This document shows positions 1 to 8,214 of a DNA stretch of 64,000 bases, one piece after another. The notes under the pieces were generated by a model. The model was given only the letters and a program-made list of their open reading frames with translations, was not told the DNA's origin and ran no database searches. Every line of letters starts with the position of its first letter. The first letter of the stretch is position 1. A program made the position numbers and the translations under genes. Source of the DNA: JBAZGG01 sp041653015. GTDB taxonomy: Bacteria > Bacillota_I > Bacilli_A > RFN20 > CAG-826. The stretch lies in the NCBI GenBank assembly GCA_041653015.1, contig JBAZGG010000006.1, positions 7,300 through 71,299 on the forward strand. The letters run 5' to 3'.

Positions 1-741
1 TTCGGCTCAGTTCAGAAATCATTAAAATGCTTCTCAATTGAAGAAAGAATAGATTCCGAAGTTGTCACGAGGAAGGATTTGTCCCAAGAAATTTGAAAGT
101 TATTGAAATTAACGAAAATATATCAACTTAATTTCACGATTGTATTTTCAATTTATTTTCTTCAGAAATTGAAATATCTTGGGAGAAAAATTTCGAAAAC
201 AATATTACCATATATAAAGCATCTTTCGATGACATTATTTGCCAACTTTCTCTATCAAAAAAAATCAGCTTGCATTTTTTCTCATGTTAATTTAGCGAAT
301 TAATTGAACGAAATGGAAATTGAAGTAAAACTATTTATTTAATCGAAATTAAAGTTTTCAATAATTTCATATCATTATGAGAAAAAGCAAAAAAACAACG
401 GGCAATCTTTGTTGGTTCCTTTTATTGAATATTTCGAAGCCACAATCAATCAATCCCTCAAGCCTAAAGAACTAGTGTAAGACACAGATGATCCACCATT
501 TTAATCTCTGATATATATTTGATTAATCTAGTTCAAAAACTGCACCAATCCACATTTAATCAAAGATTTCGATTTTTTAAAATCTCCAATTGTGTTTTTG
601 ACATTTTTGACTATTCAGAGAAACTTTGCATCGGCGTATATATGGGTGCTAAACATATTATTCTGCAAGTAATGCGATGAATAATGCGATACTCTCTTTT
701 CTCTTGCAAATTTGTTATATACTATTTATAAGGATTGATAT
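1..741. other. AT-rich stretch with no convincing gene
   Basis: No reading frame here has a good start, ribosome binding site and protein-like composition together. The longest candidate is 66 codons, opens with TTG and has no Shine-Dalgarno sequence. The last 40 bases carry a plausible promoter and an AAGGA ribosome binding site for the gene starting at 742. Confidence 0.6.
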
Positions 742-2112
742 ATGTTTTCAAAATATAAAAGTATTCATGAAGCGATGCTGTTGGTTTATGAAGAATTAGA
801 GAAAATAATTAAAAAGAACAAAATTACGGAGATATCAAGATCAAAGGAAATCGAAATAATTTGGAACTCGCTTTGTTTATCTTTTAGTTCCTATGCCCGT
901 GATATTAACGTTTTTTTAGAGAATCTTGATAAAACGTATGATTCAGTAATGCCAAAATATGACTTTTTGGTGGCATTTCTGTGGTTCTATGATAAAGAAC
1001 GTTTATTCGCTCCTTTGAATGACAAGTTTAAATATAAAAATTTGGCATTCTCAGGCACCTATAGCAAAAGCACTATTGAAGAAGGAATTCGAATTCGTGA
1101 TTACTTCATTTTGCCAATAATTCATAGTGAAATAAAGGGCAAACTTATTAACAATTACGAAAAAATTGTTAGCAAAACCGTTCACGAGAAAAATATCATA
1201 AATAGATTTCTATTGAATTATTCAATTGTAAAAAACAAAGATAATCTGATTTCTTTGAAAACAATTGAGATGCACAAATTTGTTGAGCGTATCAAAAGTA
1301 ATGGATTGAAAGTAGCTCTAAATCCTATAGCATATAAAAACTTTGAATACTATTTTACGATGATAACTCACGTGAATCCATGCCCGTCTTTCTCCGTGAA
1401 AGTTGTTGAAGACCATGAAAAAGAATTAATTAATGTTTTTTCAGATTCATTGAACAAAAGCGTGGCCAAGGGTGTTGATCTTATTATATTTCCCGAAATG
1501 CATTTGACTACAAAATTGCTTGAGCAAATACCATCTATGATAAAGTACTTGAAAATAGAAAGACAAAGTTTAATCATGGTAGGTACTCTATCGAATGAAA
1601 CCTCCAACATGGCTTATTTATTTGATAACTATGGTAATTTAGTTTTAAAACAAAAAAAATATGGACAGTTTCTTTTGAGGGATCCTAATAATATAAACAT
1701 CTCTTATGTCGAGGGCAGAGAATGGAATGATGCCGAAGATGTTTTGCTAGCTTTGCTAGACATAGTTGATTTCGGAAGAATGTCAATTTTTATTTGCAAA
1801 GATATTTATGAACCTAAAAAAAAGGATGCATTAATCAATTGTTCGGTTGATTTTCTTTTAATGCCATCATATTCTGAATCAAATTCAATCTCTGATTGTT
1901 TAAATGACTTAGCAAAATCGAGGGTAATTAGTTTTTTTGTGAATTCTTTTAATGCTTTTCTAAAAAAGAAAGAAAACATCGAAAAAATTCTTGGCAAAGT
2001 TGTATTGCCGTATTGGGATGAATGGCACAAGCAGAAATTTGTTGAGCATGTTTTGAATCCAAAAATCACGCGAATTGAAAGAGGCAGCCTGACTATCGAT
2101 TTAATTCTTTGA
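742..2112 (+). CDS. Nitrilase-superfamily protein with an unrecognised N-terminal half
   Basis: The 456-residue protein has two halves. Residues about 1-190 are helical and charged, and I do not recognise them. Residues about 190-440 look like a carbon-nitrogen hydrolase (nitrilase) fold. All three catalytic positions can be placed: Glu252 in IIFPEMH, a Lys in LKQKKY (305 or 306) and Cys352 in FICKD. The family hydrolyses or condenses C-N bonds (amides, nitriles, NAD-type amides); the substrate cannot be read here. An AAGGA site about 8 nt upstream supports the ATG. It lies before an HTH/GIY-YIG pair and a nucleotidyltransferase/HEPN pair, so a defence role is possible. Nitrilase domains do occur in phage defence (fused to reverse transcriptase in DRT1), but there is no reverse transcriptase here. 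Confidence 0.7.
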   Translation: MFSKYKSIHEAMLLVYEELEKIIKKNKITEISRSKEIEIIWNSLCLSFSSYARDINVFLENLDKTYDSVMPKYDFLVAFLWFYDKERLFAPLNDKFKYKNLAFSGTYSKSTIEEGIRIRDYFILPIIHSEIKGKLINNYEKIVSKTVHEKNIINRFLLNYSIVKNKDNLISLKTIEMHKFVERIKSNGLKVALNPIAYKNFEYYFTMITHVNPCPSFSVKVVEDHEKELINVFSDSLNKSVAKGVDLIIFPEMHLTTKLLEQIPSMIKYLKIERQSLIMVGTLSNETSNMAYLFDNYGNLVLKQKKYGQFLLRDPNNINISYVEGREWNDAEDVLLALLDIVDFGRMSIFICKDIYEPKKKDALINCSVDFLLMPSYSESNSISDCLNDLAKSRVISFFVNSFNAFLKKKENIEKILGKVVLPYWDEWHKQKFVEHVLNPKITRIERGSLTIDLIL

Positions 2113-2143
2113 CTCTTTTCCACATATCCTATATTGCATTTAT

Positions 2144-2191
2144 TTGAAATCTATGATTGTTCATGATATTATTACAATGTGAATGAACAAT
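2144..2191 (+). promoter_or_regulatory. Promoter with inverted-repeat operator before the HTH gene
   Basis: TTGAAA (2144-2149) and TATTAT (2167-2172) are separated by exactly 17 nt. The perfect 9-nt inverted repeat ATTGTTCAT (2156-2164) and ATGAACAAT (2183-2191) straddles the -10 box, and a further GATGAAC half-site follows. This arrangement suits autorepression by the HTH protein encoded directly downstream; that is inference. Confidence 0.6.
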
Positions 2192-2214
2192 GATGAACTA
2201 ATGAGGAAAAGAAT

Positions 2215-2943
2215 ATGACGAGAGTAAAAATTGATTTAAATAGAAAAATTGATGTATTAAGACAAAGAGTTTTGGATTTTGTGCTATTGGATAAGAGAGA
2301 CAGCGACGCTGATTATGAAAAACTCGTCTACTCTATTCAAGAGATTGAATTAAGCCGAGATGACGAGTTCGAGAAAGGCTACCTAAAATGCTTAGCTGAT
2401 ATATTGACCGCAAAAGATATTTTCGATACGGATACAAAGATTTTTGTTGACATTAGCAAACACCAGAATTCTGCAGCACTTGTTAGTTTATTGGCAGAGC
2501 ATAATTCTCTTGGGCATCAAGAACTTGCAGAAAAACTTAAATTGTCCAAACAAGGACTCTCCAATCTTATAAAAGCTTTGTCCGAAACAAGAATTACTGA
2601 CGAATGGAAAGTAGGAAGAAGCAAAATTTATTCTTTGACAAAAAAAGGTTTCTTGTTTTTGGAATGGTATGATTTGAATAATAAGAAATTATTGTTGGAG
2701 AAAAACAGCGCGTGGTTTGAATGGTTGAAAGATAAATTTGAGCCGTCTGCTGTTGTCGATAATCACGTCCCAAATTTTGCAAAAGTTGAACCAGATAAGA
2801 GTTTTATTAACGCTAAGTGTGTGCTTAATCGAATTATAGAAAATGAGAATTCGCAAATTATTGATATTAGGGGTCAAGATTCAACGTTATATAAAGATGG
2901 TAATAAATTGCTGCTTAGTATGGCTTTGGGAGGAGAAAGATGA
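2215..2943 (+). CDS. Winged-helix (MarR/ArsR-like) transcriptional regulator
   Basis: The 242-residue protein has a winged helix-turn-helix at about residues 85-150. It shows the pattern of a first helix (LVSLLAEHNSLGHQELAEKL), a recognition helix (SKQGLSNLIKALSE) and a wing ending YSLTKKG. The N-terminal 80 residues and the C-terminal 90 are not recognised. A GAGGAAAAG ribosome binding site precedes the ATG. Its stop overlaps the next start as ATGA, so it is translationally coupled to the GIY-YIG protein. A palindrome around its promoter suggests it regulates itself and its partner. It could instead be the DNA- or RNA-sensing part of a small defence unit. Confidence 0.7.
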   Translation: MTRVKIDLNRKIDVLRQRVLDFVLLDKRDSDADYEKLVYSIQEIELSRDDEFEKGYLKCLADILTAKDIFDTDTKIFVDISKHQNSAALVSLLAEHNSLGHQELAEKLKLSKQGLSNLIKALSETRITDEWKVGRSKIYSLTKKGFLFLEWYDLNNKKLLLEKNSAWFEWLKDKFEPSAVVDNHVPNFAKVEPDKSFINAKCVLNRIIENENSQIIDIRGQDSTLYKDGNKLLLSMALGGER

Positions 2944-3368
2944 AACAAGAATACTATTTAAAATTTAATGATTATGTCGAGAATCCAAAAAATCTTCCAA
3001 GTGTGTCAGGAATATATTTAATTCGTAAGACAAAAAGAAAAAATGACGGGACCTTATCAGTTGAGTTATTGTACGTAGGCAAAGCAGAAAACTTGAATGA
3101 TAGATTTTCAGATCCAAACAAACACGAAGGATATGTCAAAGCTCAAAAATTATGTTCAAATTCAAAAGATAATTCGTATGTTTCAATTTCGTATGCCGAA
3201 TGCCCAAAAAATAGTCTTGATAGAGTTGAGGCTTGTCTCATTTATACTAGCAAACCCAAACTCAACACTTTTAATACAAAAACATTTGATTACGATGCAA
3301 CCACTGTGTATGTTGGCGGTATAAGAAAGTCGAGCCTTGATAATATTAATGTCGCACAAAAAAAATAG
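2940..3368 (+). CDS. Small GIY-YIG nuclease-domain protein
   Basis: This 142-residue protein is almost entirely one GIY-YIG domain. The visible elements are GIY at 24-26, YVG at 45-47, the catalytic Arg55 in LNDR, the metal-binding Glu97 in DRVEACLI and Asn109 in KPKLN. GIY-YIG enzymes cut DNA using Tyr, Arg and Glu; all are present, so it is probably active. Start overlaps the stop of the HTH gene by 4 nt. Unlike the UvrC or UPF0213 subfamilies it has no extra domain. The fixed pairing with a winged-helix protein suggests one functional unit, for example a restriction-like or toxin-like nuclease and its control protein. Confidence 0.75.
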   Translation: MKQEYYLKFNDYVENPKNLPSVSGIYLIRKTKRKNDGTLSVELLYVGKAENLNDRFSDPNKHEGYVKAQKLCSNSKDNSYVSISYAECPKNSLDRVEACLIYTSKPKLNTFNTKTFDYDATTVYVGGIRKSSLDNINVAQKK

Positions 3369-4019
3369 CGTCAAATACGTAGCTCTGTTCTATATTACTT
3401 GTGCTGTATCCATCTTTTATTTTTGAAAATAAGCACATTTTTGATTCCAAATCGTTTTTTTAAGTAAATTCTTTTTTTGTTTTATATTGATTTTATACTA
3501 ATTGTGCACCGAAAAGTTTCTTATAAATGATGTTAGTCAACCTATCAAGAAAATTAGGAATGCGGAATAAAACTAATTTACTGGATTGAATTGAGATAAC
3601 TCATCCCGTTTAATGCGATTTAATAAAATCGCAAAGTGCGTATGAAAAATCTAGAATCGTCTTGATTGAAATCATCAAAACTGTCAAACGTACATTAAGA
3701 ATTTTTTCAAACATACACTGAAACCTTAAAGAAGAGTGAAACTTTGAGTAGAATGTTTGTGCTAATGTGTTAGCGTTTGTGAAAGAAAATGGATAATGAA
3801 ACCCATGAGTCTATTGCTAATAATAATTGCAATCTAACTTTTTAATTAAGTAGATTGAGTCGACAACAAACCTTTAAGAAAATGATTTTTCGATGCAACA
3901 ATATAAAGAAAAATAGTGGGGAGTCGTTGTTTTTTATTTGGATGTTTTCGTCACTATGTTAAAATAACATTCAATATCATCACGAATAATTTATACAACT
4001 CAAAAGAAGGGATTTAGAT
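3369..4019. other. 650-nt AT-rich intergenic region
   Basis: I see no coding region, RNA gene or clear terminator here. It separates the nitrilase/GIY-YIG locus from the nucleotidyltransferase/HEPN pair. The last 20 nt contain GAAGGG before the ATG at 4020. Confidence 0.5.
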
Positions 4020-4658
4020 ATGTACGAATTTGTTTCTAAAAACGAATTAAAGCCCGTTAAAGCAAAAATTGATTTGATAATTAGAAATCTTCAGCGACTA
4101 TTAAAACAAGACAAAATAACATTTAAATCTATTCTTGTCGGTAGCGCAAAGAAACATCTTGTCACAAGATTAGTGGATGGGAATAAGGGATTTGATTTCG
4201 ATTATAATTTGTCACTTCAAAAATGCCCAGATAATATTTCTCCAAAAGAGCTTAAAACACTTTTTCTTAGTAGGTTAAATATCGTACTAGAAGATAGTGG
4301 ATATAAAAAAGCCGAAAACAATACACAATCAATGACCATCAAGTTTCTTGATTCTAGAAATAGCAGAATTATTCATTCTTGTGACATTGCTATTGTCAGC
4401 GATCATGAGGAAGAAGGAGAGACGTTTCAAAAGATACTGATTTTCGACAAATCGAATAAAAAATATATTTGGAATAAACGGCCACTCGTGAAGAATTATT
4501 CCGCAAAATTATCAAGCATACTCAGCAATGGCTTGTGGCATGAGGTTAAAGAAGAATATTTAAATCTAAAGAACACTAACAATGATTCTGAAAAGAAATC
4601 ATTTCAACTGTATCTGGAAGCTCTAAACAACGTGTACAACCATTATGACTGGAATTAA
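4020..4658 (+). CDS. Pol-beta-type nucleotidyltransferase
   Basis: The 212-residue protein carries the signature of the minimal nucleotidyltransferase fold: GS at residues 41-42, then the two metal-binding aspartates of FDFDY (Asp59, Asp61) and a third acidic position in SCDIAIV (Asp122). The spacing between GS and DxD is longer than in classic MNT antitoxins, and the protein is larger. Its 3' end overlaps the start of the HEPN-like gene by 14 nt, so the two are translated together. By analogy with MNT/HEPN modules it may modify its partner with nucleotides. It might instead make a nucleotide signal (CD-NTase) or modify tRNA; no effector gene of a CBASS system is adjacent. Confidence 0.7.
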   Translation: MYEFVSKNELKPVKAKIDLIIRNLQRLLKQDKITFKSILVGSAKKHLVTRLVDGNKGFDFDYNLSLQKCPDNISPKELKTLFLSRLNIVLEDSGYKKAENNTQSMTIKFLDSRNSRIIHSCDIAIVSDHEEEGETFQKILIFDKSNKKYIWNKRPLVKNYSAKLSSILSNGLWHEVKEEYLNLKNTNNDSEKKSFQLYLEALNNVYNHYDWN

Positions 4659-5373
4659 AGCAAAAAAACTTTCTTTGAATCTTTCAAAGGATGAATTCAT
4701 TAAAAAAATGATTTTTCATACGGATGATGAAATTGAAAGATGTAAGAAGTACCTAGACTTGAAAGGCGTTGAATATCATATTGTACTTGCTAATTTTATT
4801 GGGTTGAATAACCATGGGAAGGTGGAATATAAGAAGGTTTCGTGCCTTTATCAATACGATAAAAGGATTCGAAATATTCTTTACAAATATATATCTGCCT
4901 TTGAAGAAAGTATAAGAGCGTTTATATGCAATAAATATAGCCAAACAATTGATTCGTTCAAGAAAATTAGTGAATCAATATGCGAAAGAATAAGCAGAGG
5001 TGGCAGTTTATCTCGTGAACTTGAAGATTTGGATTTAGGCAAGCTTTTGAATCTTGCTAAGAAGCTTTCGGCCGAAGAAAAAAGTAGATTGTTTGGCAAA
5101 ACTGAAAAACTATCTGAAAACCTGAATGCAGTTAGGGAGTTGCGGAATGCAGTAAGTCATCATCGGCTACTATTCATTTATGAAGACTTTGAGACATGCT
5201 TTATCGATGGTAAAGAACTTGATTCCTTGCAAGCAAACATACTCAATCTTTATAAATTGATTAATCCCTATTATCAAGAGTTTTTCAAAATAGCAATAAA
5301 CGATGCGATTAAAGCCGACGATGATAGAGAATTTACAAACGCTATTCCAAAGACAGCTATTATTCGCATATGA
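4645..5373 (+). CDS. Abi_2-like HEPN protein, probable RNase toxin
   Basis: The 242-residue protein is all-helical and resembles the Abi_2/AbiD/F family. Around residues 167-173 it has RNAVSHH, which fits the R-x4-H motif of HEPN ribonucleases (Arg167, His172). The N-terminal part (KKYLDLKGVEYHIVLANF, then RIRNILYKYISAFEESIR) also matches the usual Abi_2 layout. HEPN proteins of this type block growth by cutting RNA, often after phage infection. It overlaps the nucleotidyltransferase gene, as expected for a toxin/antitoxin or toxin/activator pair. No ribosome binding site of its own is needed because translation is coupled. Family assignment is firm; the direction of the toxin/antitoxin relationship is inferred. 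Confidence 0.75.
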   Translation: MTGIKAKKLSLNLSKDEFIKKMIFHTDDEIERCKKYLDLKGVEYHIVLANFIGLNNHGKVEYKKVSCLYQYDKRIRNILYKYISAFEESIRAFICNKYSQTIDSFKKISESICERISRGGSLSRELEDLDLGKLLNLAKKLSAEEKSRLFGKTEKLSENLNAVRELRNAVSHHRLLFIYEDFETCFIDGKELDSLQANILNLYKLINPYYQEFFKIAINDAIKADDDREFTNAIPKTAIIRI

Positions 5374-5485
5374 AAAAATATTGAAAGAATATGTTTATGT
5401 ATAGGATGTCGGTTAAGAAGCCAAAAAGAGCGAAGAACAAAAATTTAAGGGTACTGATCGCGAGGCATATAATACTGCTGGAAAA

Positions 5486-6034
5486 ATGCCGACAGCAAAA
5501 TTTAGGAGTGTTGCTTACCATTTTGAAAAGTTGCGACACTCTTTGTCTTGTTTCAAACACAAAGAAATCCCAACAATAAAGAAAATACAAATAAGCAATA
5601 TCTCGAAATATACTCGTATGAAGAAATCTAAAAAATTGAAATACTTTGTCAAACGGAGATCCACAATAGTGGAAACACCTGATTTTATTTCGCATGCAAC
5701 AAAAAGAGTTATATTTAAGATTAGTCGGAAAATAGAAAAAATAATAATTCAATCCCTTTTTACAACAACAGAAATAAATGCTATTTTCGTCATATATAAG
5801 ACCATTAGAATAATTGTCGCCACAAAAAAGGTTATTGTGTCATTAGAAGGTTTTGTTAAAAATATCAGTCATACAAGAGAATTCTTTACGTATTCTGAGG
5901 ACGGACACTATGAAATCCTGGATGATTTAAAATCATTTTTAATAACACTTCAGTCAGGCAAAGAATTTGTCGATAATATGAAGAAATTGTGCCAAACTAT
6001 TGGATTAAAATACGAGCCTTTCAAGAAATCGTAG
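5486..6034 (+). CDS. Unrecognised ORF, possibly 5'-truncated by a frameshift
   Basis: This 182-codon frame encodes a basic, helical protein with no family I recognise. The ATG at 5486 has only a weak ribosome binding site. The same frame stays open and protein-like back to a TAA at 5414, but without any start codon. A short overlapping frame in another phase opens at 5391/5406 and runs into this stretch. The simplest reading is one gene that began near 5391 or 5406 and was disrupted by a single-base indel around 5411-5417. It may instead be a short intact gene of the accessory region, or no gene at all. Confidence 0.35.
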   Translation: MPTAKFRSVAYHFEKLRHSLSCFKHKEIPTIKKIQISNISKYTRMKKSKKLKYFVKRRSTIVETPDFISHATKRVIFKISRKIEKIIIQSLFTTTEINAIFVIYKTIRIIVATKKVIVSLEGFVKNISHTREFFTYSEDGHYEILDDLKSFLITLQSGKEFVDNMKKLCQTIGLKYEPFKKS

Positions 6035-6522
6035 CGAGCTTCAGATGTAACAAGCATAGTCAATACTATCTAATTATTTTGAATCATTTTTATATCCAAT
6101 ATGTTAGTTATTTGATTGCGGAAATATGATAAATGAACGATTGAAGTTGACAAAATGCACATTATAAATACCACGTTTCTTAATCTACACTTTTCGCTAT
6201 GATTGATGGCTGTTGGCGGATCATTGCTGCTAACAGTTGTTCGCCACTTTGATCATAAATCACAGACACATTGTCTATAACACTTTGATTGAAGGCATCT
6301 TTGCCTTAATTAACTCAGTGCTTTTTAATTGCCCATAAACCTACGCCGAGTGGGAAAAGTTGTTAAAATGTTTTTCCTATGTTAAATAATGAAATCATGT
6401 GAATGCCAATGGTTGTACAACATCAAATTTGATATCTATTAATGTAAACGTTGCTAAATTTAGATTTTATGTTTACAAAATGAGTTAAGCAATAATATAC
6501 TTGAAAAAGAATAGGAGTATTT
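6035..6522. other. Intergenic stretch, no gene seen
   Basis: No coding frame with a credible start is visible. The end of the stretch holds a TTG/AATAAT-like promoter region and an AGGAG ribosome binding site for the exported protein at 6523. Confidence 0.5.
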
Positions 6523-7122
6523 ATGAAAAATCAAAAGAGTATTTTAACGATTACCGCTCTAGCTCTTTTATGTATCCCGATTGGCAAAATTCTCATCGAC
6601 ACAGGTCACATCTCTTTGATCGATGGTGCGAATGCTGATATCACAAAATATACAGTTCGACTCGATTCGACCAATACGCCATCATTTTTAGGTGAGAGCT
6701 CTCTCGGATCAAATGAAATGGCAACGCCTAGTCGAAGTGTTCCATGGGTATATTACTCTGGATCTCGCACTTATCCAGGCGCTCATATGGCCGTCGGTGA
6801 TCTCTTGACTGGCTCGCAACAATTTACTTCTAGCTCTGTGAATTTTACTGGTGCGATCAGCGTGACGATCGATTGGACCTTGCTCAACGATTTGAATCCG
6901 CACGATGTTTCTGTGATGCTTTACAGACCCGGAGTCTATCCGATGAATATTTTATATTTCGATGGATTAACCTCTCCTCATACCTTTACGAGAACGGATA
7001 TGGGCGCCGCTTATAAATCTCTTCATATCGGTCTTCAATTTTTCACGAATGAATCCGCTCCTGATGCGATTTTCGTCCTAAACTCTCTTGAAGTGGTGTA
7101 CGACTGTATTCCCGTTTCTTAA
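6523..7122 (+). CDS. Exported protein of unknown function, paralogue 1
   Basis: The 199-residue protein has a charged start and one hydrophobic segment (residues about 6-22) that acts as a signal peptide or anchor. The remainder is outside the cell and rich in Ser, Thr, Asn and Pro, typical of beta-rich surface proteins. It shares conserved blocks with the convergent gene at 7291-7905: RLDSTNTP, TPSRSV-W, GLTSPHTFTR and a C-terminal VYDCIP. A ribosome binding site (AGGAG) precedes the ATG. The role is unknown. The two copies face each other tail to tail, each with its own terminator, so they are independent transcription units. Confidence 0.65.
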   Translation: MKNQKSILTITALALLCIPIGKILIDTGHISLIDGANADITKYTVRLDSTNTPSFLGESSLGSNEMATPSRSVPWVYYSGSRTYPGAHMAVGDLLTGSQQFTSSSVNFTGAISVTIDWTLLNDLNPHDVSVMLYRPGVYPMNILYFDGLTSPHTFTRTDMGAAYKSLHIGLQFFTNESAPDAIFVLNSLEVVYDCIPVS

Positions 7123-7149
7123 TCGACAAAGATAATCGACATTATAAAA

Positions 7150-7179
7150 AGTGCGAGTTCAATTGAATTCGTGTTTTTT
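7150..7179 (+). terminator. Intrinsic terminator of exported protein 1
   Basis: A self-complementary stretch (7154-7171, about 9 bp with one G-T pair and practically no loop) is followed by TTTTTT, 30-50 nt after the stop codon. Confidence 0.6.
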
Positions 7180-7242
7180 AATATACTGTTCTGTTAACCG
7201 AGAAATGGTGCAGATTTTTTAAACTATTAAAACTATAAAAGC

Positions 7243-7266
7243 GCCCCGCTGATTATATAGCGGAAC
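7243..7266 (-). terminator. Intrinsic terminator of exported protein 2
   Basis: On the minus strand GTTCCGCT pairs with AGCGGGGC across an 8-nt loop, followed by a TTTTATAG tract. The stem is better paired on this strand than on the plus strand, so it serves the gene at 7291-7905. Confidence 0.6.
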
Positions 7267-7290
7267 GTTTTACTATGCGATTGATGATAT

Positions 7291-7905
7291 CTAAGCAGCG
7301 GGAATGCAGTCGTAAACAATCTCTAAATAATTGAGAACGAAGATTGCATTTGGTGCGCCGATATCTGCTTGAACCTGCAATACCATCTGAAGCGATGAAT
7401 AGGGATCGCCGATATCGGCTCTTGTAAAAGTGTGAGGTGATGTCAGCCCATTAAGATTCAAATAAGTTGGAGGAATAATAAATTCTCCTCCAACAGGATA
7501 GCAATTCATATTGATATTGCTTCCAGTTAAACCATTGAGAGCCATCCAGCTGACTGGTATGCTCAAGACACCAGTGATGGGAATGCTGGCATTGTTTCCT
7601 AAACTTCGAACACTAGCTAAATCTGTCATAGCGAGGTGCGCTTCAGGATATGATGTCATCCCTGTTTCATATGACCACACGACGCTACGACTTGGTGTTG
7701 AAAATAGATATGATCCAGTAGGAAGTGGCTCCTCGCTCAAAAATTCTGGAGTGTTGGTCGAGTCTAGTCTAATGGTGTATTCGGTTAATTTTGCCCCTGC
7801 CATATCCGCGACAGAGAAGTGACTCGTATCGACGAAAAGAAGAGCTAATGGGATGCACAAAGCGATCAGACCATTAGCCACAAAAAACCATTTTTGTTTT
7901 TTCAT
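7291..7905 (-). CDS. Exported protein of unknown function, paralogue 2
   Basis: The 204-residue protein starts MKKQK followed by a hydrophobic segment (about residues 6-25), so it is exported or membrane-anchored. It is clearly related to the protein at 6523-7122 through RLDSTNTP, TPSRSV-W, LTSPHTFTRADIG and VYDCIPAA. The middle part differs more, with a longer loop before the LTSPHTFTR block. A GAGGAG ribosome binding site lies about 10 nt upstream. Both copies keep one Cys near the C-terminus (VYDC), which may be functional. I know no function for this family. It looks like a lineage-specific duplicated surface protein. Confidence 0.65.
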   Translation of the reverse strand: MKKQKWFFVANGLIALCIPLALLFVDTSHFSVADMAGAKLTEYTIRLDSTNTPEFLSEEPLPTGSYLFSTPSRSVVWSYETGMTSYPEAHLAMTDLASVRSLGNNASIPITGVLSIPVSWMALNGLTGSNINMNCYPVGGEFIIPPTYLNLNGLTSPHTFTRADIGDPYSSLQMVLQVQADIGAPNAIFVLNYLEIVYDCIPAA

Positions 7906-8214
7906 AATATTCGTCTCCTCATACAGAGCATTAATTATTTTATTTACGCATGTTTATGCTGAAAATCAAATATTATCATAGCCTTATCTTGTCAAATTGT
8001 GCTCTTTTGACACAATTATGTCGCAACTTTAAAAAGTTGTTTCACTAGATAGACTTCACATCGAATTTAATGAGTTCAATCTATCGCATAGTTCAAGCGT
8101 TTTTAATCGCGATGTTTTAACAGCATTATGTTTTCGTAATTGATGAAGGCACATAAGTATTATGAATCGCGTTTTTTATTAGTTTTGTCGTATCAAAACT
8201 GATAATATTAAGAC
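7906..8214. other. Divergent intergenic region
   Basis: It carries the minus-strand promoter and ribosome binding site of the exported protein and the promoter of the glycosyltransferase. No gene is visible. A GATAAT lies 8 nt before the ATG at 8215, with no Shine-Dalgarno sequence between. Confidence 0.5.

Noticed and set aside
103..303. 66-codon frame with TTG start
   Set aside because: No ribosome binding site, no family, and AT-driven composition; it lies in a stretch with many stops in other frames.
4020..5373. CBASS (cyclic nucleotide) defence system
   Set aside because: The nucleotidyltransferase has a different GS-to-DxD layout, and the partner is a HEPN protein rather than a nucleotide-sensing effector.
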